DNA of 64,000 bases, taken from the NCBI GenBank assembly GCA_022447205.1, contig JAKVBQ010000004.1, forward strand, positions 76,341 through 140,340, read 5' to 3'. This stretch comes from Phycisphaerales bacterium. Its GTDB lineage: Bacteria > Planctomycetota > Phycisphaerae > Phycisphaerales > SM1A02. Below the pieces are notes generated by a model, which saw only the letters and a list, made by a program, of their open reading frames with translations, had not been told where the DNA came from and ran no database searches. This document shows positions 7,310-16,038 of this stretch, piece by piece. The position numbers and the translations under genes are program-made. Numbering within the stretch: position 1 is the stretch's first letter; each line of letters begins with the position of its first letter.

Positions 7310-8737
7310 TCAGTTCAGCTGCTGGATCTGGAACTGAAGGGTCTTGCGCCATTCCTCCAGCTGTTCGAGACTCAGTCCGTTCGCTGCGCCGGTGTGATTG
7401 CCGAGCGTGTTCGCCCAGGAGATCAGGCCTTCGACAGCCCTCAACTGGGTGTTGAGGTTCCTGCGCTGGTCGTTGGTCGCTCCCAGCTGGCCTTGCGCTC
7501 TCATGAAGAGCTTCGGGATCTCGACTTCAGCCTGCTTGAGCGTCTTCTGCCACCTCTCATGGATGACCCGTCCGTCATCGGTGGTTTCGTACCAGAAGGG
7601 CAGGCGGAGCAGTTCCGCAAGCTCGGCCTCGTTGTCGGCGATCCCGTCCGCGAACCCGCAAGCCAGTGCGTCCGCTGCGTTGATGGTGAGGTTCTCCTCG
7701 TTCGTCGAAAGTTGAAGCAGGCCTTCGAGCGTGTCGTAGACGACAGGGTCGTTGTCACCATCCGCCGGGTCATAGGAGACGACTTCGCTGTTGGTGACCA
7801 TCGCCTCCGCCATGGCCCGCGGGTGGCCGCTTTCCTCGGCGACGTCCCCGAACTTCTTGACCCACTGTCGGAGCTGCTCCCCGTCGATCGCCGTTCCTCC
7901 TGCGAACATCGTCGCGGATCCGAGCGTTCCGGTCTTCATGAAGTACACCTCGTTGCAGTGAAGGGAGGTGTATGCCGCCGCGGAAATCGCTTCCTCGACC
8001 CAGGCGATCAGTCGATGACGGCGCTTGATGTCCTTCAGGGTCTCATGAATGAGGTCCGCCTCGACGACCATGCCGCCAGGGCTGTCGACCTTCAGGACGA
8101 TGATCTGTCCGTTGCCGTACTGATCTGCGATCTCGCCGATCTTCTTCATTTCGTCATGTCGCGTGCCTTCGCCGACACCACCCTGGATCGGGAGCAGGAA
8201 GATGCGTGGCAGGAATTCGAAGTCCGGGCCCGGGTTGGTGGGGAAACCCCACTTGTGCTCCCCATCCGCGGGTTCCGATGCCCGAGTCGTGGTCTCCGAG
8301 TTGTTTGCCTCGGCTTCGTTGGAAGGCTCGGTGGTCTCCGTCGACTGGCCGGGAGTGCTTTCGGATCCTCCGGCGGATTCGATCCCGAGAATGTCCGCGA
8401 CGATGAAGGTCCTTGCTTCGCCGTTGGCTCCGGCCACCTTGATCGTGGCCAGGTTGCGGCTGACCTCTCGGTAGGCTTCGAGTGCTCCGGTGAAGGACTC
8501 TCTTGAGCCTCGATCAAGGTAGCTGACGGTGATCATGTCGCCGATCGCGCCGCGCCATGTCCTGCCGCCGGCCTTGCTGGTCAGCCTGATCGCGACATCT
8601 TCTGCAGCAGCATGCATGTTCGTCGTCATGGTGTGGGCGATGACGGGCTGCGTGAAGGCCGCCTCGCCCGTCACCGTCGCGCCGGCGATCGGTGTGGCAG
8701 TGATGAATGCAGTCGTCAGGATCTTGGTGGTGTGCAT
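7310..8737 (-). CDS. Exported ClpP/S49-like serine protease-fold protein, catalytic Ser retained
   Basis: 475 aa. The N-terminal signal sequence is followed by a small domain (45-120), a Ser/Thr/Glu-rich linker (121-165), and a ClpP/crotonase-fold domain like those of SppA and NfeD peptidases (175-300). Hallmarks are VLKVDSPGG (oxyanion-loop region, 218-222) and EEAISAAAYTSLHC, where Ser252 aligns with the nucleophile, then GTLGSATMF. The C-terminal 150 residues are helical. It lies 78 bp downstream of a paralogue that has lost these residues, in the same direction, so the two are probably co-transcribed. Periplasmic or surface location is inferred from the signal sequence; substrate unknown. 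Confidence 0.7.
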   Translation of the reverse strand: MHTTKILTTAFITATPIAGATVTGEAAFTQPVIAHTMTTNMHAAAEDVAIRLTSKAGGRTWRGAIGDMITVSYLDRGSRESFTGALEAYREVSRNLATIKVAGANGEARTFIVADILGIESAGGSESTPGQSTETTEPSNEAEANNSETTTRASEPADGEHKWGFPTNPGPDFEFLPRIFLLPIQGGVGEGTRHDEMKKIGEIADQYGNGQIIVLKVDSPGGMVVEADLIHETLKDIKRRHRLIAWVEEAISAAAYTSLHCNEVYFMKTGTLGSATMFAGGTAIDGEQLRQWVKKFGDVAEESGHPRAMAEAMVTNSEVVSYDPADGDNDPVVYDTLEGLLQLSTNEENLTINAADALACGFADGIADNEAELAELLRLPFWYETTDDGRVIHERWQKTLKQAEVEIPKLFMRAQGQLGATNDQRRNLNTQLRAVEGLISWANTLGNHTGAANGLSLEQLEEWRKTLQFQIQQLN

Positions 8738-8815
8738 GGGAATGATTCCGTGCTCGAAGTGTCTTGTTCGTTGAGGTGGTCGTTGTCGGGGAAAGGGGGT
8801 CGTCTCAGGGCTTGT

Positions 8816-10021
8816 TCACGGTCGGCCCTTGCCACCGCCTCCGGAGATGCCGCCGCCGCCTCCGCCACCAACCCTGCCGCCACCACGATCGGAATCGCGG
8901 ATCTGGCGGATCTGGTCCTTCAGTTGCTCGATGCGGAGCTCGATCGACACGATGTTGAGCCCGATTTCGCGCTCCAGGCGACGCTCGACGGCTCCGTAGC
9001 GGAGCATGTTGGAGAGGATGCCTCCCCAGACATTCAACTGGGCGTTCAGCAGTTCAAGCTGCGTATCGCCGCGGAGCCGGCCTGCCTCCATGTCGGCAAG
9101 GAGCTCGTAGCAGTTCTTGTAGGCCTTCCGCCAGCGTTCCATGTACGTCTCGACCAGCTCTTCGCCGCTCGTATTCAACTCGTACTCCCGATGTCCCATC
9201 AGGAACAGGAGGTCGTCGATCGATTCCGCGAGTCCGTTGCACAGGAGGGTGTCTTCCGAATCGGTCGCCTCGAAGTTCGCAACACCTTCTGGATCGCTGT
9301 CGATCACCCATTCGCCGTCGGTGTCCGGGCGCCAGACCACCTCGCGTCCCTTGAAGTCCGCACTCAGCATCTTGGAGGGGTCCATCATCGCGCCGCCGAG
9401 CGCTCGAGCGTACTGGCCGAGACACCCCATATTGAGGAAGCCACGGCCGATCCCTTCCCAGGCTTCTTCCATCTTCTCGCGAACGTCGGCATCGCCCCAG
9501 CCCTGAGACACATCGAAGATGTTGTTGAGCCCGTAGAGTCTGGCATCCGGTGCCATGTACATGTCGCACCAGGAGAGCGCCAGCAGTGTAGCGAGCCCCA
9601 CGCTGTCCTCGACCCAGACGACCTGCTGTATGTCGCTCGGGAGGTTGTTGTGCAGGTTGCGTACGAGTGCGCGGTATGCCTCGAGCGCGAACATTCCGAA
9701 TTCACTCGGATCGATCTGGGGGAGGTGGAAGTTCCTGCCGAAATCCGAGGAGTTGATCTTGAGGACCACGATGTCCGGGCGCCTGGGCTGTGCCTTGATG
9801 TCCTCGATCACCTCATCGATGGTGTCCTCGTGGATGTCCGTGCCCATCTGACCCTTGAGCGGGACGACGTAGACGCTCGGAAGCTGGTCTCCGTCTGGAA
9901 CATCGTTCGCTGTGGTCTTGTCCCCTGCAGCAGATCCGGCCTGTGACGGAATCGCAGGCATCAGCGCAAGGCAGGACCCGGTCAGGAGGATGGTGACGGT
10001 GTTCTTGAGGGGCATCATCAT
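8816..10021 (-). CDS. Exported ClpP/S49-like paralogue lacking the catalytic Ser
   Basis: 401 aa. The ATG at 10021 was chosen because GGAG lies upstream and the residues MMMPLKNTVTILLTGSCLAL form a signal peptide. The fold matches the downstream gene: VVLKINSSDFG replaces VLKVDSPGG, and VWVEDSVGLATLLAL replaces AWVEEAISAAAYTSL, so Gly142 sits where the nucleophilic Ser would be. This predicts a pseudo-enzyme. Its C-terminus has a coiled-coil-like helix (EREIGLNIVSIELRIEQLKDQI) and a Gly-rich tail of about 25 residues. A TATCAT -10-like hexamer at 10072-10077 (minus) implies a leader of about 45 nt. It is probably a partner or regulator of the active paralogue. Confidence 0.68.
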   Translation of the reverse strand: MMMPLKNTVTILLTGSCLALMPAIPSQAGSAAGDKTTANDVPDGDQLPSVYVVPLKGQMGTDIHEDTIDEVIEDIKAQPRRPDIVVLKINSSDFGRNFHLPQIDPSEFGMFALEAYRALVRNLHNNLPSDIQQVVWVEDSVGLATLLALSWCDMYMAPDARLYGLNNIFDVSQGWGDADVREKMEEAWEGIGRGFLNMGCLGQYARALGGAMMDPSKMLSADFKGREVVWRPDTDGEWVIDSDPEGVANFEATDSEDTLLCNGLAESIDDLLFLMGHREYELNTSGEELVETYMERWRKAYKNCYELLADMEAGRLRGDTQLELLNAQLNVWGGILSNMLRYGAVERRLEREIGLNIVSIELRIEQLKDQIRQIRDSDRGGGRVGGGGGGGISGGGGKGRP

Positions 10022-10235
10022 GAGGAAGCTCCAGATCTTGTCGGGATTTCCGGCCTCTTGCCGGTTCAGGGATGATACTGGCGGTCGGAAGCCGAGTGGC
10101 ATTCAATCGCCCTATTTGTAGCCCTCCCGCCGCCTTGAGGCGCGTTTCCTCCACTTGTCGGCTCGTTTTCCGGCTTGGGGACGCAGCTTTGTCGGGCAGG
10201 CGGGCACTCGCACCGCTCCAAGCTCATCCTGGGGC

Positions 10236-12023
10236 TCAGGGGCTCGTGCTCCAGCAGTCGAGCAGGGTGGCGAGATCCTGTTCCGTGATCTGCCCGTCCT
10301 CGTTCAGGTCACCGGTGCAGGGCTGATCTGCATCGCCACATGAGCCCCATTGACCGAGCAGCGTGGTCAGGTCACTTCCGTCGACCGTGCCGTTCTGGTC
10401 GAGGTCACCAGTCATGACCTTCCCTGGCGGAACGATGGTGATCCTTCGATTCACGGCGACGGATTCGAGGACCGTGACCTCCCCGTTGATCCAGCGCACC
10501 GTCAGTTCATCGATCACCGTCGCATCCCCGAATCCGAAATGAAGGCTCTGCGGGCCCGAGGCTCCGTAGGAGGGGCGTCCGTCCATGTACCGGGTCTGGA
10601 CGTTCGTCCCGATCCTGGCTTCGACCCGGGAATTGAATCCATTGCTGGGTATCCGGTTCTCCGGATCCCCACCGAGCTCGACCTGGAGCCAGCTGCCCGC
10701 ATCCGGGGTGTCGTTGCGATAGATGTGGGCGAGGCCCTTGTTGCAGATGAAGACCAGGTCGAGGTCACCGTCGCCTTCGAGGTCCAGTGAGCCTGCCGAA
10801 GTCGCTTCGCATGCAAGGTCGAGTCCGCTTCCCGACGTGACGTTGTAGAACAGGCCGTTCAGATGCTTCTGGCTGAAGATGTACTCGGGTTCGTCGATGA
10901 AGTCGGGGTAGCGTGCGCCATTCCCGATCACGATCTCCTCGAGACCGTCCTGATCGAGATCCGCGGCGATCGTCGACCAGGACCATCCACTGTCCAACAG
11001 CCCGAATGGGGCGGCCATGTTGATGTATTCATGGTCCGCGATCTGCATGTAGAGTCCGTTGCCGTTGTAGTCGTCCTTCTCCTGGTGGTACCAGATCGCA
11101 CTGACAAGCCAGTCCAGCCTGCCGTCCTGGTTCAGGTCCAGGATCGCGCTCCCCATCGCGGTCGTGTCGTCACAGGTTCCGTTCGTGGGACAGATGTTGG
11201 TGAACGTGCCGTCCCCGTTGTTCCTGAAGTAGCGGCTTTCGTTGAAGTCCGCGACCCACAGGATGTCCGGATGCAGGTCTCCGTCCATGTCGGTGACACT
11301 CGCCGAGAAGCTCCTTGCCGGCTGAAGCGTGTCGTGGAAACCCATGGATCTGGTCACGTCGGTGAAGGTGCCGTTGCCGTTGTTGATGAAGAGGCGGTTG
11401 CCTTCCGCCTCCACCTGCCATGCTCCGTAGAGCAGGTCGAGGTGTCCGTCCGCATTGAAGTCGCCCGGGGTCGCGAAGGTGGGGTGCTGCACGGGGCCCG
11501 TCGCGACCGTGTTGACACCGGCCATCTGGGCGATGTTCTCGAACCGGGTGCCGTTGATGTTGCGATAGAGGCGGTAGTTCCCGACGCTCCCACCCTGTGT
11601 CGCCACGTCGCCTGCACTGGCAACGACGATGTCGATCCACCCGTCGTTGTCCAGGTCGCCCGCACCGACCCCGCACGAGAGGTCGATGATCTCCAGTCCC
11701 CACGCTTCCGAGGCATCCGTGAAGTGACCCGTGCCGTCGTTCAGGAAGAGGGTGTCATGGTCCCCGCCGCCGCCGGTGAAGTAGATGTCCGTCGCGCCGT
11801 TGCCATCGAAGTCGGCCAGCCCGATTCCACCGAAGAAATGGGCGTTGGGGAACCAGGCGTCATCAGGTACCTCAAGGGCGAACTCCACGCCGGCGAGCTC
11901 CGTGATCTCCGTGAAGCGGATCTCGTCGGCCCCGGCGCTGTTTGTCACACATGCCGATAACAGGAGGATCGTGGAGGGCACGCCCCATGCATCCTTCGCC
12001 CGAAGCGTGCCCGTCATCATCAC
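10236..12023 (-). CDS. Secreted CRTAC1-like FG-GAP/VCBS protein with ASPIC/UnbV domain and dockerin-like tail
   Basis: 595 aa with an N-terminal signal sequence and a strong ribosome site (GAGGAGCAAGG) before the ATG at 12023. Residues 40-430 hold repeated FG-GAP/VCBS blades with Ca-binding loops such as DFDGNGATD, DLDNDGWID and DMDGDLHPD. An ASPIC/UnbV-like segment follows (RVEARIGTNVQTRYMDG, then LTVRWINGEVT). The last 60 residues are two dockerin-like EF-hand loops, GDLDQNGTVDGSDLTTLLG and GDLNEDGQITEQDLATLLD. Probably an extracellular beta-propeller binding protein. No cohesin partner is visible here. Confidence 0.85.
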   Translation of the reverse strand: MMMTGTLRAKDAWGVPSTILLLSACVTNSAGADEIRFTEITELAGVEFALEVPDDAWFPNAHFFGGIGLADFDGNGATDIYFTGGGGDHDTLFLNDGTGHFTDASEAWGLEIIDLSCGVGAGDLDNDGWIDIVVASAGDVATQGGSVGNYRLYRNINGTRFENIAQMAGVNTVATGPVQHPTFATPGDFNADGHLDLLYGAWQVEAEGNRLFINNGNGTFTDVTRSMGFHDTLQPARSFSASVTDMDGDLHPDILWVADFNESRYFRNNGDGTFTNICPTNGTCDDTTAMGSAILDLNQDGRLDWLVSAIWYHQEKDDYNGNGLYMQIADHEYINMAAPFGLLDSGWSWSTIAADLDQDGLEEIVIGNGARYPDFIDEPEYIFSQKHLNGLFYNVTSGSGLDLACEATSAGSLDLEGDGDLDLVFICNKGLAHIYRNDTPDAGSWLQVELGGDPENRIPSNGFNSRVEARIGTNVQTRYMDGRPSYGASGPQSLHFGFGDATVIDELTVRWINGEVTVLESVAVNRRITIVPPGKVMTGDLDQNGTVDGSDLTTLLGQWGSCGDADQPCTGDLNEDGQITEQDLATLLDCWSTSP

Positions 12024-12185
12024 CTTGCTCCTCAGGATGGCCGTTTCTCTGGAAGAAACATACGCATGAATGCAACAGCTATTCTAATCCAACGTGTGTA
12101 TAAGGGCATGCGAAGTTCTTGATTCCTCCGCCATCCATCCGCATCTGGGTGGTTCTGCACCTCCGGGTCCGATCACCGAGCCCTG

Positions 12186-13895
12186 ATGTCAGGGCCTGCT
12201 CCGAACCGATCAACAAGCAATGAACGCTCCTCACCGCCCTTCAGCACCCTCCGGCACCCCATGGAGTCGATCTGGATGAATCCTTCGCGGTCGGACCGCA
12301 CCGCCTACTCCGGCTTCCTTCGCAACGTCGAGGAACGGCCCGGCCACGAGGCGCTCCGAGTCGGGGGGCGCTCCTGTACCTATCTGGAACTGTTCGAGGA
12401 AGCCGCTTCGATCGCCGCGACCCTCCTCAAGCACGATCGGAGCGAATCCGAGCTCACCGGAGTGCTCGCCCGGCGAAGCATGACCACCTACGCGGGGATT
12501 CTCGGCGTGCTGCTCCGCGGGCATGGCTACGTGTCGCTCAATCCGAAGCATCCATCGGAACGTGTCCGTTCCATGATGGTCCGCTCCGAACTCTCTGCGG
12601 TCGTGGTCGACGAGTCTGGAGAGAAGCTGCTGGAGAATCTCGTCTCGGACGGTCGGAGAAGATGGGTGCTTCCTCACCGGGAGGATGTCACCGATCTCGA
12701 GGAGCGCTGGCCGGACCAGGTCTGGGTCGGCAGGAGGGGCATGCTCCCAGCCTCCGACTGGGAACGGCAGGACACCGTGCCCGAGGACATCGCCTACGTC
12801 CTCTTCACCTCGGGGAGCACGGGTGATCCGAAGGGCGTGGTCGTCGAACAACGAAACGTGACCGCCTTCGTCGATGCGATCCTGTCTCGATGGACGCCCT
12901 CCTGGCAGGATCGTTTCTCGCAGCTGCCCGAGGTCTCATTCGACGGTTCGGTGTTCGACCTCTTCGTGTCCTGGGAAGTGGGGGCCACGTTGTGCGTGCC
13001 CGGCGACTTGGATCTTCTCAAGCCACATGAATTCATCCTGCGCGAGCAGTTGACGGTCTGGACGTTCGTCCCCTCGATCGCCGGGCTGATGCTCCGCCTG
13101 AACCTGCTCCAGCCCGGGTCGTTTCCTCTCCTCCGTGCCTCGGTGTTCGGCGGGGAGGTGCTGCCACAGGCAGTCGCGGAGGCATGGTGCAAGGCAGCTC
13201 CGAACAGCTTCCTTGAGAATCACTACGGTCCGACCGAGGCCACCGTCTCCAGTTCCATCTACCGCTGGGAGGAGGGTTCCGAGACCGACTGCATGGATGG
13301 CACCGTTCCGATCGGACGAATCATGCCCGGCATGGACTACCTGGTCCTCGATGTCGAAGGCAATGAAGTGCCTCCCGGCTCATCGGGGGAGCTTTGGCTC
13401 GCCGGGCCGCAGGTGAGTCGAGGGTACTGGCGGGATCCCGAGCGGACGGCCCGGGCATTCCCCGTCCCGCCCGGTTCCGATGTCCGCCACTACCGAACGG
13501 GTGATCGGGTCATTCGTCCCGTTGATGGAGGGCCGATCCATTTCCTCGGGCGGCTCGATGACCAGATCCAGATTCGCGGACATCGAGTCGAGCTCGCTGA
13601 GATCGAGGGTGTCCTCCGAGAGGCGACCGGTGACGCCATGGTGGTCGCACTCGGCTGGCCTGAACCCGTGGTCGGGACCGCTGACGGCATCGTGGGGTAC
13701 GTCCAGGCCCGCGAGGAGGACTGCGATCTTCCCGCCATCCGCTCCTCGGTCGAGGGCCGACTGCCGGAGTACATGTGCCCCAGACGCTACATCTTCATGG
13801 AACGACTTCCGATCAATCAGAACGGGAAGGTCGACCGCCTGCGCTTGAAGGCACTCCTTGAAGAGGAGGAGTCATCCTCCGGCAACGGAACGTGA
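12186..13895 (+). CDS. Stand-alone amino-acid adenylation (AMP-binding) enzyme
   Basis: Up to 569 aa. It activates a carboxylic or amino acid as an acyl-AMP. Adenylation core motifs are present: YVLFTSGSTGDPKG (A3, about 204-217), NHYGPTEATV (A5), YRTGDRV (A7), RLDDQIQIRGHRVELAEIE (A8) and NQNGKVDR with the catalytic Lys (A10). There is no carrier, condensation or thioesterase domain. The block from SFDGSVFDLF to YGPTEA resembles free-standing DltA-like adenylases rather than modular NRPSs. Aligning by eye with GrsA gives a tentative pocket code D-G-F-T-V-G-H-V-S-K, not matched to a known substrate. Start uncertain: ATGs at 12261 and 12276 fit the usual family N-terminus better. The 3' end overlaps glgP by 24 bp tail-to-tail. 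Confidence 0.82.
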   Translation: MSGPAPNRSTSNERSSPPFSTLRHPMESIWMNPSRSDRTAYSGFLRNVEERPGHEALRVGGRSCTYLELFEEAASIAATLLKHDRSESELTGVLARRSMTTYAGILGVLLRGHGYVSLNPKHPSERVRSMMVRSELSAVVVDESGEKLLENLVSDGRRRWVLPHREDVTDLEERWPDQVWVGRRGMLPASDWERQDTVPEDIAYVLFTSGSTGDPKGVVVEQRNVTAFVDAILSRWTPSWQDRFSQLPEVSFDGSVFDLFVSWEVGATLCVPGDLDLLKPHEFILREQLTVWTFVPSIAGLMLRLNLLQPGSFPLLRASVFGGEVLPQAVAEAWCKAAPNSFLENHYGPTEATVSSSIYRWEEGSETDCMDGTVPIGRIMPGMDYLVLDVEGNEVPPGSSGELWLAGPQVSRGYWRDPERTARAFPVPPGSDVRHYRTGDRVIRPVDGGPIHFLGRLDDQIQIRGHRVELAEIEGVLREATGDAMVVALGWPEPVVGTADGIVGYVQAREEDCDLPAIRSSVEGRLPEYMCPRRYIFMERLPINQNGKVDRLRLKALLEEEESSSGNGT

Positions 13896-16004
13896 CGACA
13901 CACCTGCTCGATGCGCGGGCAGGTACGCGAGGTCCACGTACTCCCCGACCATTCGATTGGTGTTGAAGTAGTCCGGAACCGTCGCGACCGAACGAAGTGC
14001 TCGGCGAATCCATCGTCTCGGGACGTCACGTGCATTCCGTTCGTAGAACAACGGGACGATGTCCTCCTCGAGAAGCTCGTAGAGGGCATCGGAGTCGTGA
14101 TCGTCCTGGGTGTCCTGCGATTCGAACTCGGAGTCGTCGCCGATCGCCCAGCCGTTCCGCCCGTCGAAGCCTTCCGGCCACCAGCCGTCCAGGATCGAGC
14201 AGTTCAGGCCCCCGTGCAGCGGTGATTTCATGCCGCTCGTTCCACTCGCCTCATGAGGCCTGATCGGGTTGTTGAGCCAGATGTCGCACCCGGATGTCAG
14301 CATCCTGCCGACCTCCATGTCGTATTCCTCGAGGATGGCCACCCTGCCTCGAAGCCGCTCGCGTCGGGACATGCGATGGATCTTCTGCGCGAACGCCTGT
14401 CCACCCTTGTCCCTCGGGTGGGCCTTGCCGGCGAAGATGACCTGCACCGGTTGATCGATGTCGTCGATGATGTTCTCGAGGCGTTCGAGGTCCCTGAAGA
14501 TCAGCGGCGCCCGCTTGTAGGTCGCGAAACGACGGGCGAACCCGATCAACAGCGCGTCCGGGTCGAAGAAGGTCGAGATCTCCCGGAGTTCGTCGGGATC
14601 CGCCCCGTTCTTGGTCGCCTGCACCGCGAGTCGATGCCTCAGGAAGCGCACGAGGTTGCCGCGCAGGTCGTTCCGCAGTTCCCAGAACGCGTTCGGATCC
14701 GCATCAAGCGCTCGAGCCCATTGCTTCGAATGCGGTGTCGCTCGACCGGGACGCAGTCCGATCTCCCGCCTCCAGAAGGCATCGGCTTCCGGTGCCAGCC
14801 ATGTCCTCACGTGGATGCCGTTGGTGATCGCATCGATCGGCACCTCTTCCGGATCCTCGAGGCCATAGGCACCCTTCCACATGTCCCGGGACACCTCGCC
14901 GTGCAGTTGCGCGACGCCGTTCACGAATCCCGCGAACCGGAGGGCGAGCACCGTCATGCAGAGCAGTTCCTCGTGGTTTCCCGGATCCTCCCGGCCCAGT
15001 TCGCAGAATGCATCGCGTGACATGCACGCGGCTTCGAGGACTCGTTGCAGTGCATCCGCCGCACGTCCGGCGTCATAGCGGTCATGTCCTGCGGGAACCG
15101 GGGTGTGGGTCGTGAAGACAGTGCTCTCCTTGACCATCCTCATCGAGTCCTCGTGCGAGACACCTTTCTTGATCAGGCTTGCGACCCGTGCGATCGGTGC
15201 GAACGCGGCGTGTCCTTCATTGAGATGGAAGACGGTCGGTTCGTGGCCGAGTGCCTCGAGCGCGAGCGTGCCTCCGACACCGAGCAGAATCTGCTGTCGC
15301 ATTCGAGGGTCGGATTCGCCCTTGTAGAGGCCTTCCGTCAGGAGGCGGTCCTCCTCGCTGTTCTCCGGCCGGTCGGCGTCAAGGAGCAGGAGCGTCGACC
15401 GGCCGACCTTCATGCGCCAGACGCGGGCGATGACCGAGCGGTCCCAGAGCGGACAGGCGATGTCGACACCGGTGTCCTCCAGCGGCATGCTCTTGAAGTC
15501 GTATTCCGGGTAGATCACCCTGGTCTGGCCGTCGCTGCCGAGTTCCTGGATGTAGTAGCCGTGGCGGTAGAGCAGTCCGACTCCGATGAACGGGACGCCG
15601 AGATCCGAGGCGCTCTTCACATGGTCGCCGGCGAGGACCCCGAGGCCTCCCGAGTACTGCTGCATGCTTTCATGGATCGCATACTCACTGCAGAAGTAGG
15701 CGACGAGCATCTCACCGTCGTCGTTGTTGCTGCTCACTCTGGAGAACCACGTGTTCGTCGCGTGGTAGCGTTCTCGCGCGGCATTCGCCTTCTGCACGAC
15801 CTGTCGAAAATCATGGTCGTCGAGACGGGCGTTCATCCTCGCGGGATCCGATTCCTGGAGCATGCGGATCGGTGCATGCCGGGTCGCCTCCCACAGACGG
15901 GGGTCGATCATCGCGAACGGTCTTCGACCGATCTCGTTCCAGCTCCACCAGAGGTCGTTGGCAAGTTCTCGAAGCGACTCGAGCGTCCGTTCTGAGTCGG
16001 TCAT
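13872..16004 (-). CDS. glgP: Alpha-glucan (glycogen/maltodextrin) phosphorylase, short DUF3417 type
   Basis: 710 aa from the ATG at 16004; the longer frame adds a Pro/Asp-rich stretch unlike the family. Phosphorolyses alpha-1,4-glucans to glucose-1-phosphate using PLP. The N-terminus (LANDLWWSWN) is the DUF3417-type start of short bacterial GT35 enzymes. Further family blocks are FCSEYAIHESMQQYSGGLGVLAGDH in two parts, HLNEGHAAF, TTHTPVPAGHDRY, and the PLP loop EASGTSGMKSPLHG with the Schiff-base Lys at residue 593. Last gene of the leftward alpha-glucan operon, 34 bp after malQ. It supplies sugar phosphate from the oligosaccharides MalQ lengthens. Confidence 0.93.
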   Translation of the reverse strand: MTDSERTLESLRELANDLWWSWNEIGRRPFAMIDPRLWEATRHAPIRMLQESDPARMNARLDDHDFRQVVQKANAARERYHATNTWFSRVSSNNDDGEMLVAYFCSEYAIHESMQQYSGGLGVLAGDHVKSASDLGVPFIGVGLLYRHGYYIQELGSDGQTRVIYPEYDFKSMPLEDTGVDIACPLWDRSVIARVWRMKVGRSTLLLLDADRPENSEEDRLLTEGLYKGESDPRMRQQILLGVGGTLALEALGHEPTVFHLNEGHAAFAPIARVASLIKKGVSHEDSMRMVKESTVFTTHTPVPAGHDRYDAGRAADALQRVLEAACMSRDAFCELGREDPGNHEELLCMTVLALRFAGFVNGVAQLHGEVSRDMWKGAYGLEDPEEVPIDAITNGIHVRTWLAPEADAFWRREIGLRPGRATPHSKQWARALDADPNAFWELRNDLRGNLVRFLRHRLAVQATKNGADPDELREISTFFDPDALLIGFARRFATYKRAPLIFRDLERLENIIDDIDQPVQVIFAGKAHPRDKGGQAFAQKIHRMSRRERLRGRVAILEEYDMEVGRMLTSGCDIWLNNPIRPHEASGTSGMKSPLHGGLNCSILDGWWPEGFDGRNGWAIGDDSEFESQDTQDDHDSDALYELLEEDIVPLFYERNARDVPRRWIRRALRSVATVPDYFNTNRMVGEYVDLAYLPAHRAGVSSRSVAGG

Positions 16005-16038
16005 GGCGTGGGGTCTGCTGTCCGGGTCAGGGGTTCTG

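Noticed and set aside
8816-8900. Gly-rich coding repeat at the end of the inactive ClpP-like gene as a possible DNA repeat array
   Set aside because: Only a short run of Gly codons; no regular DNA period.
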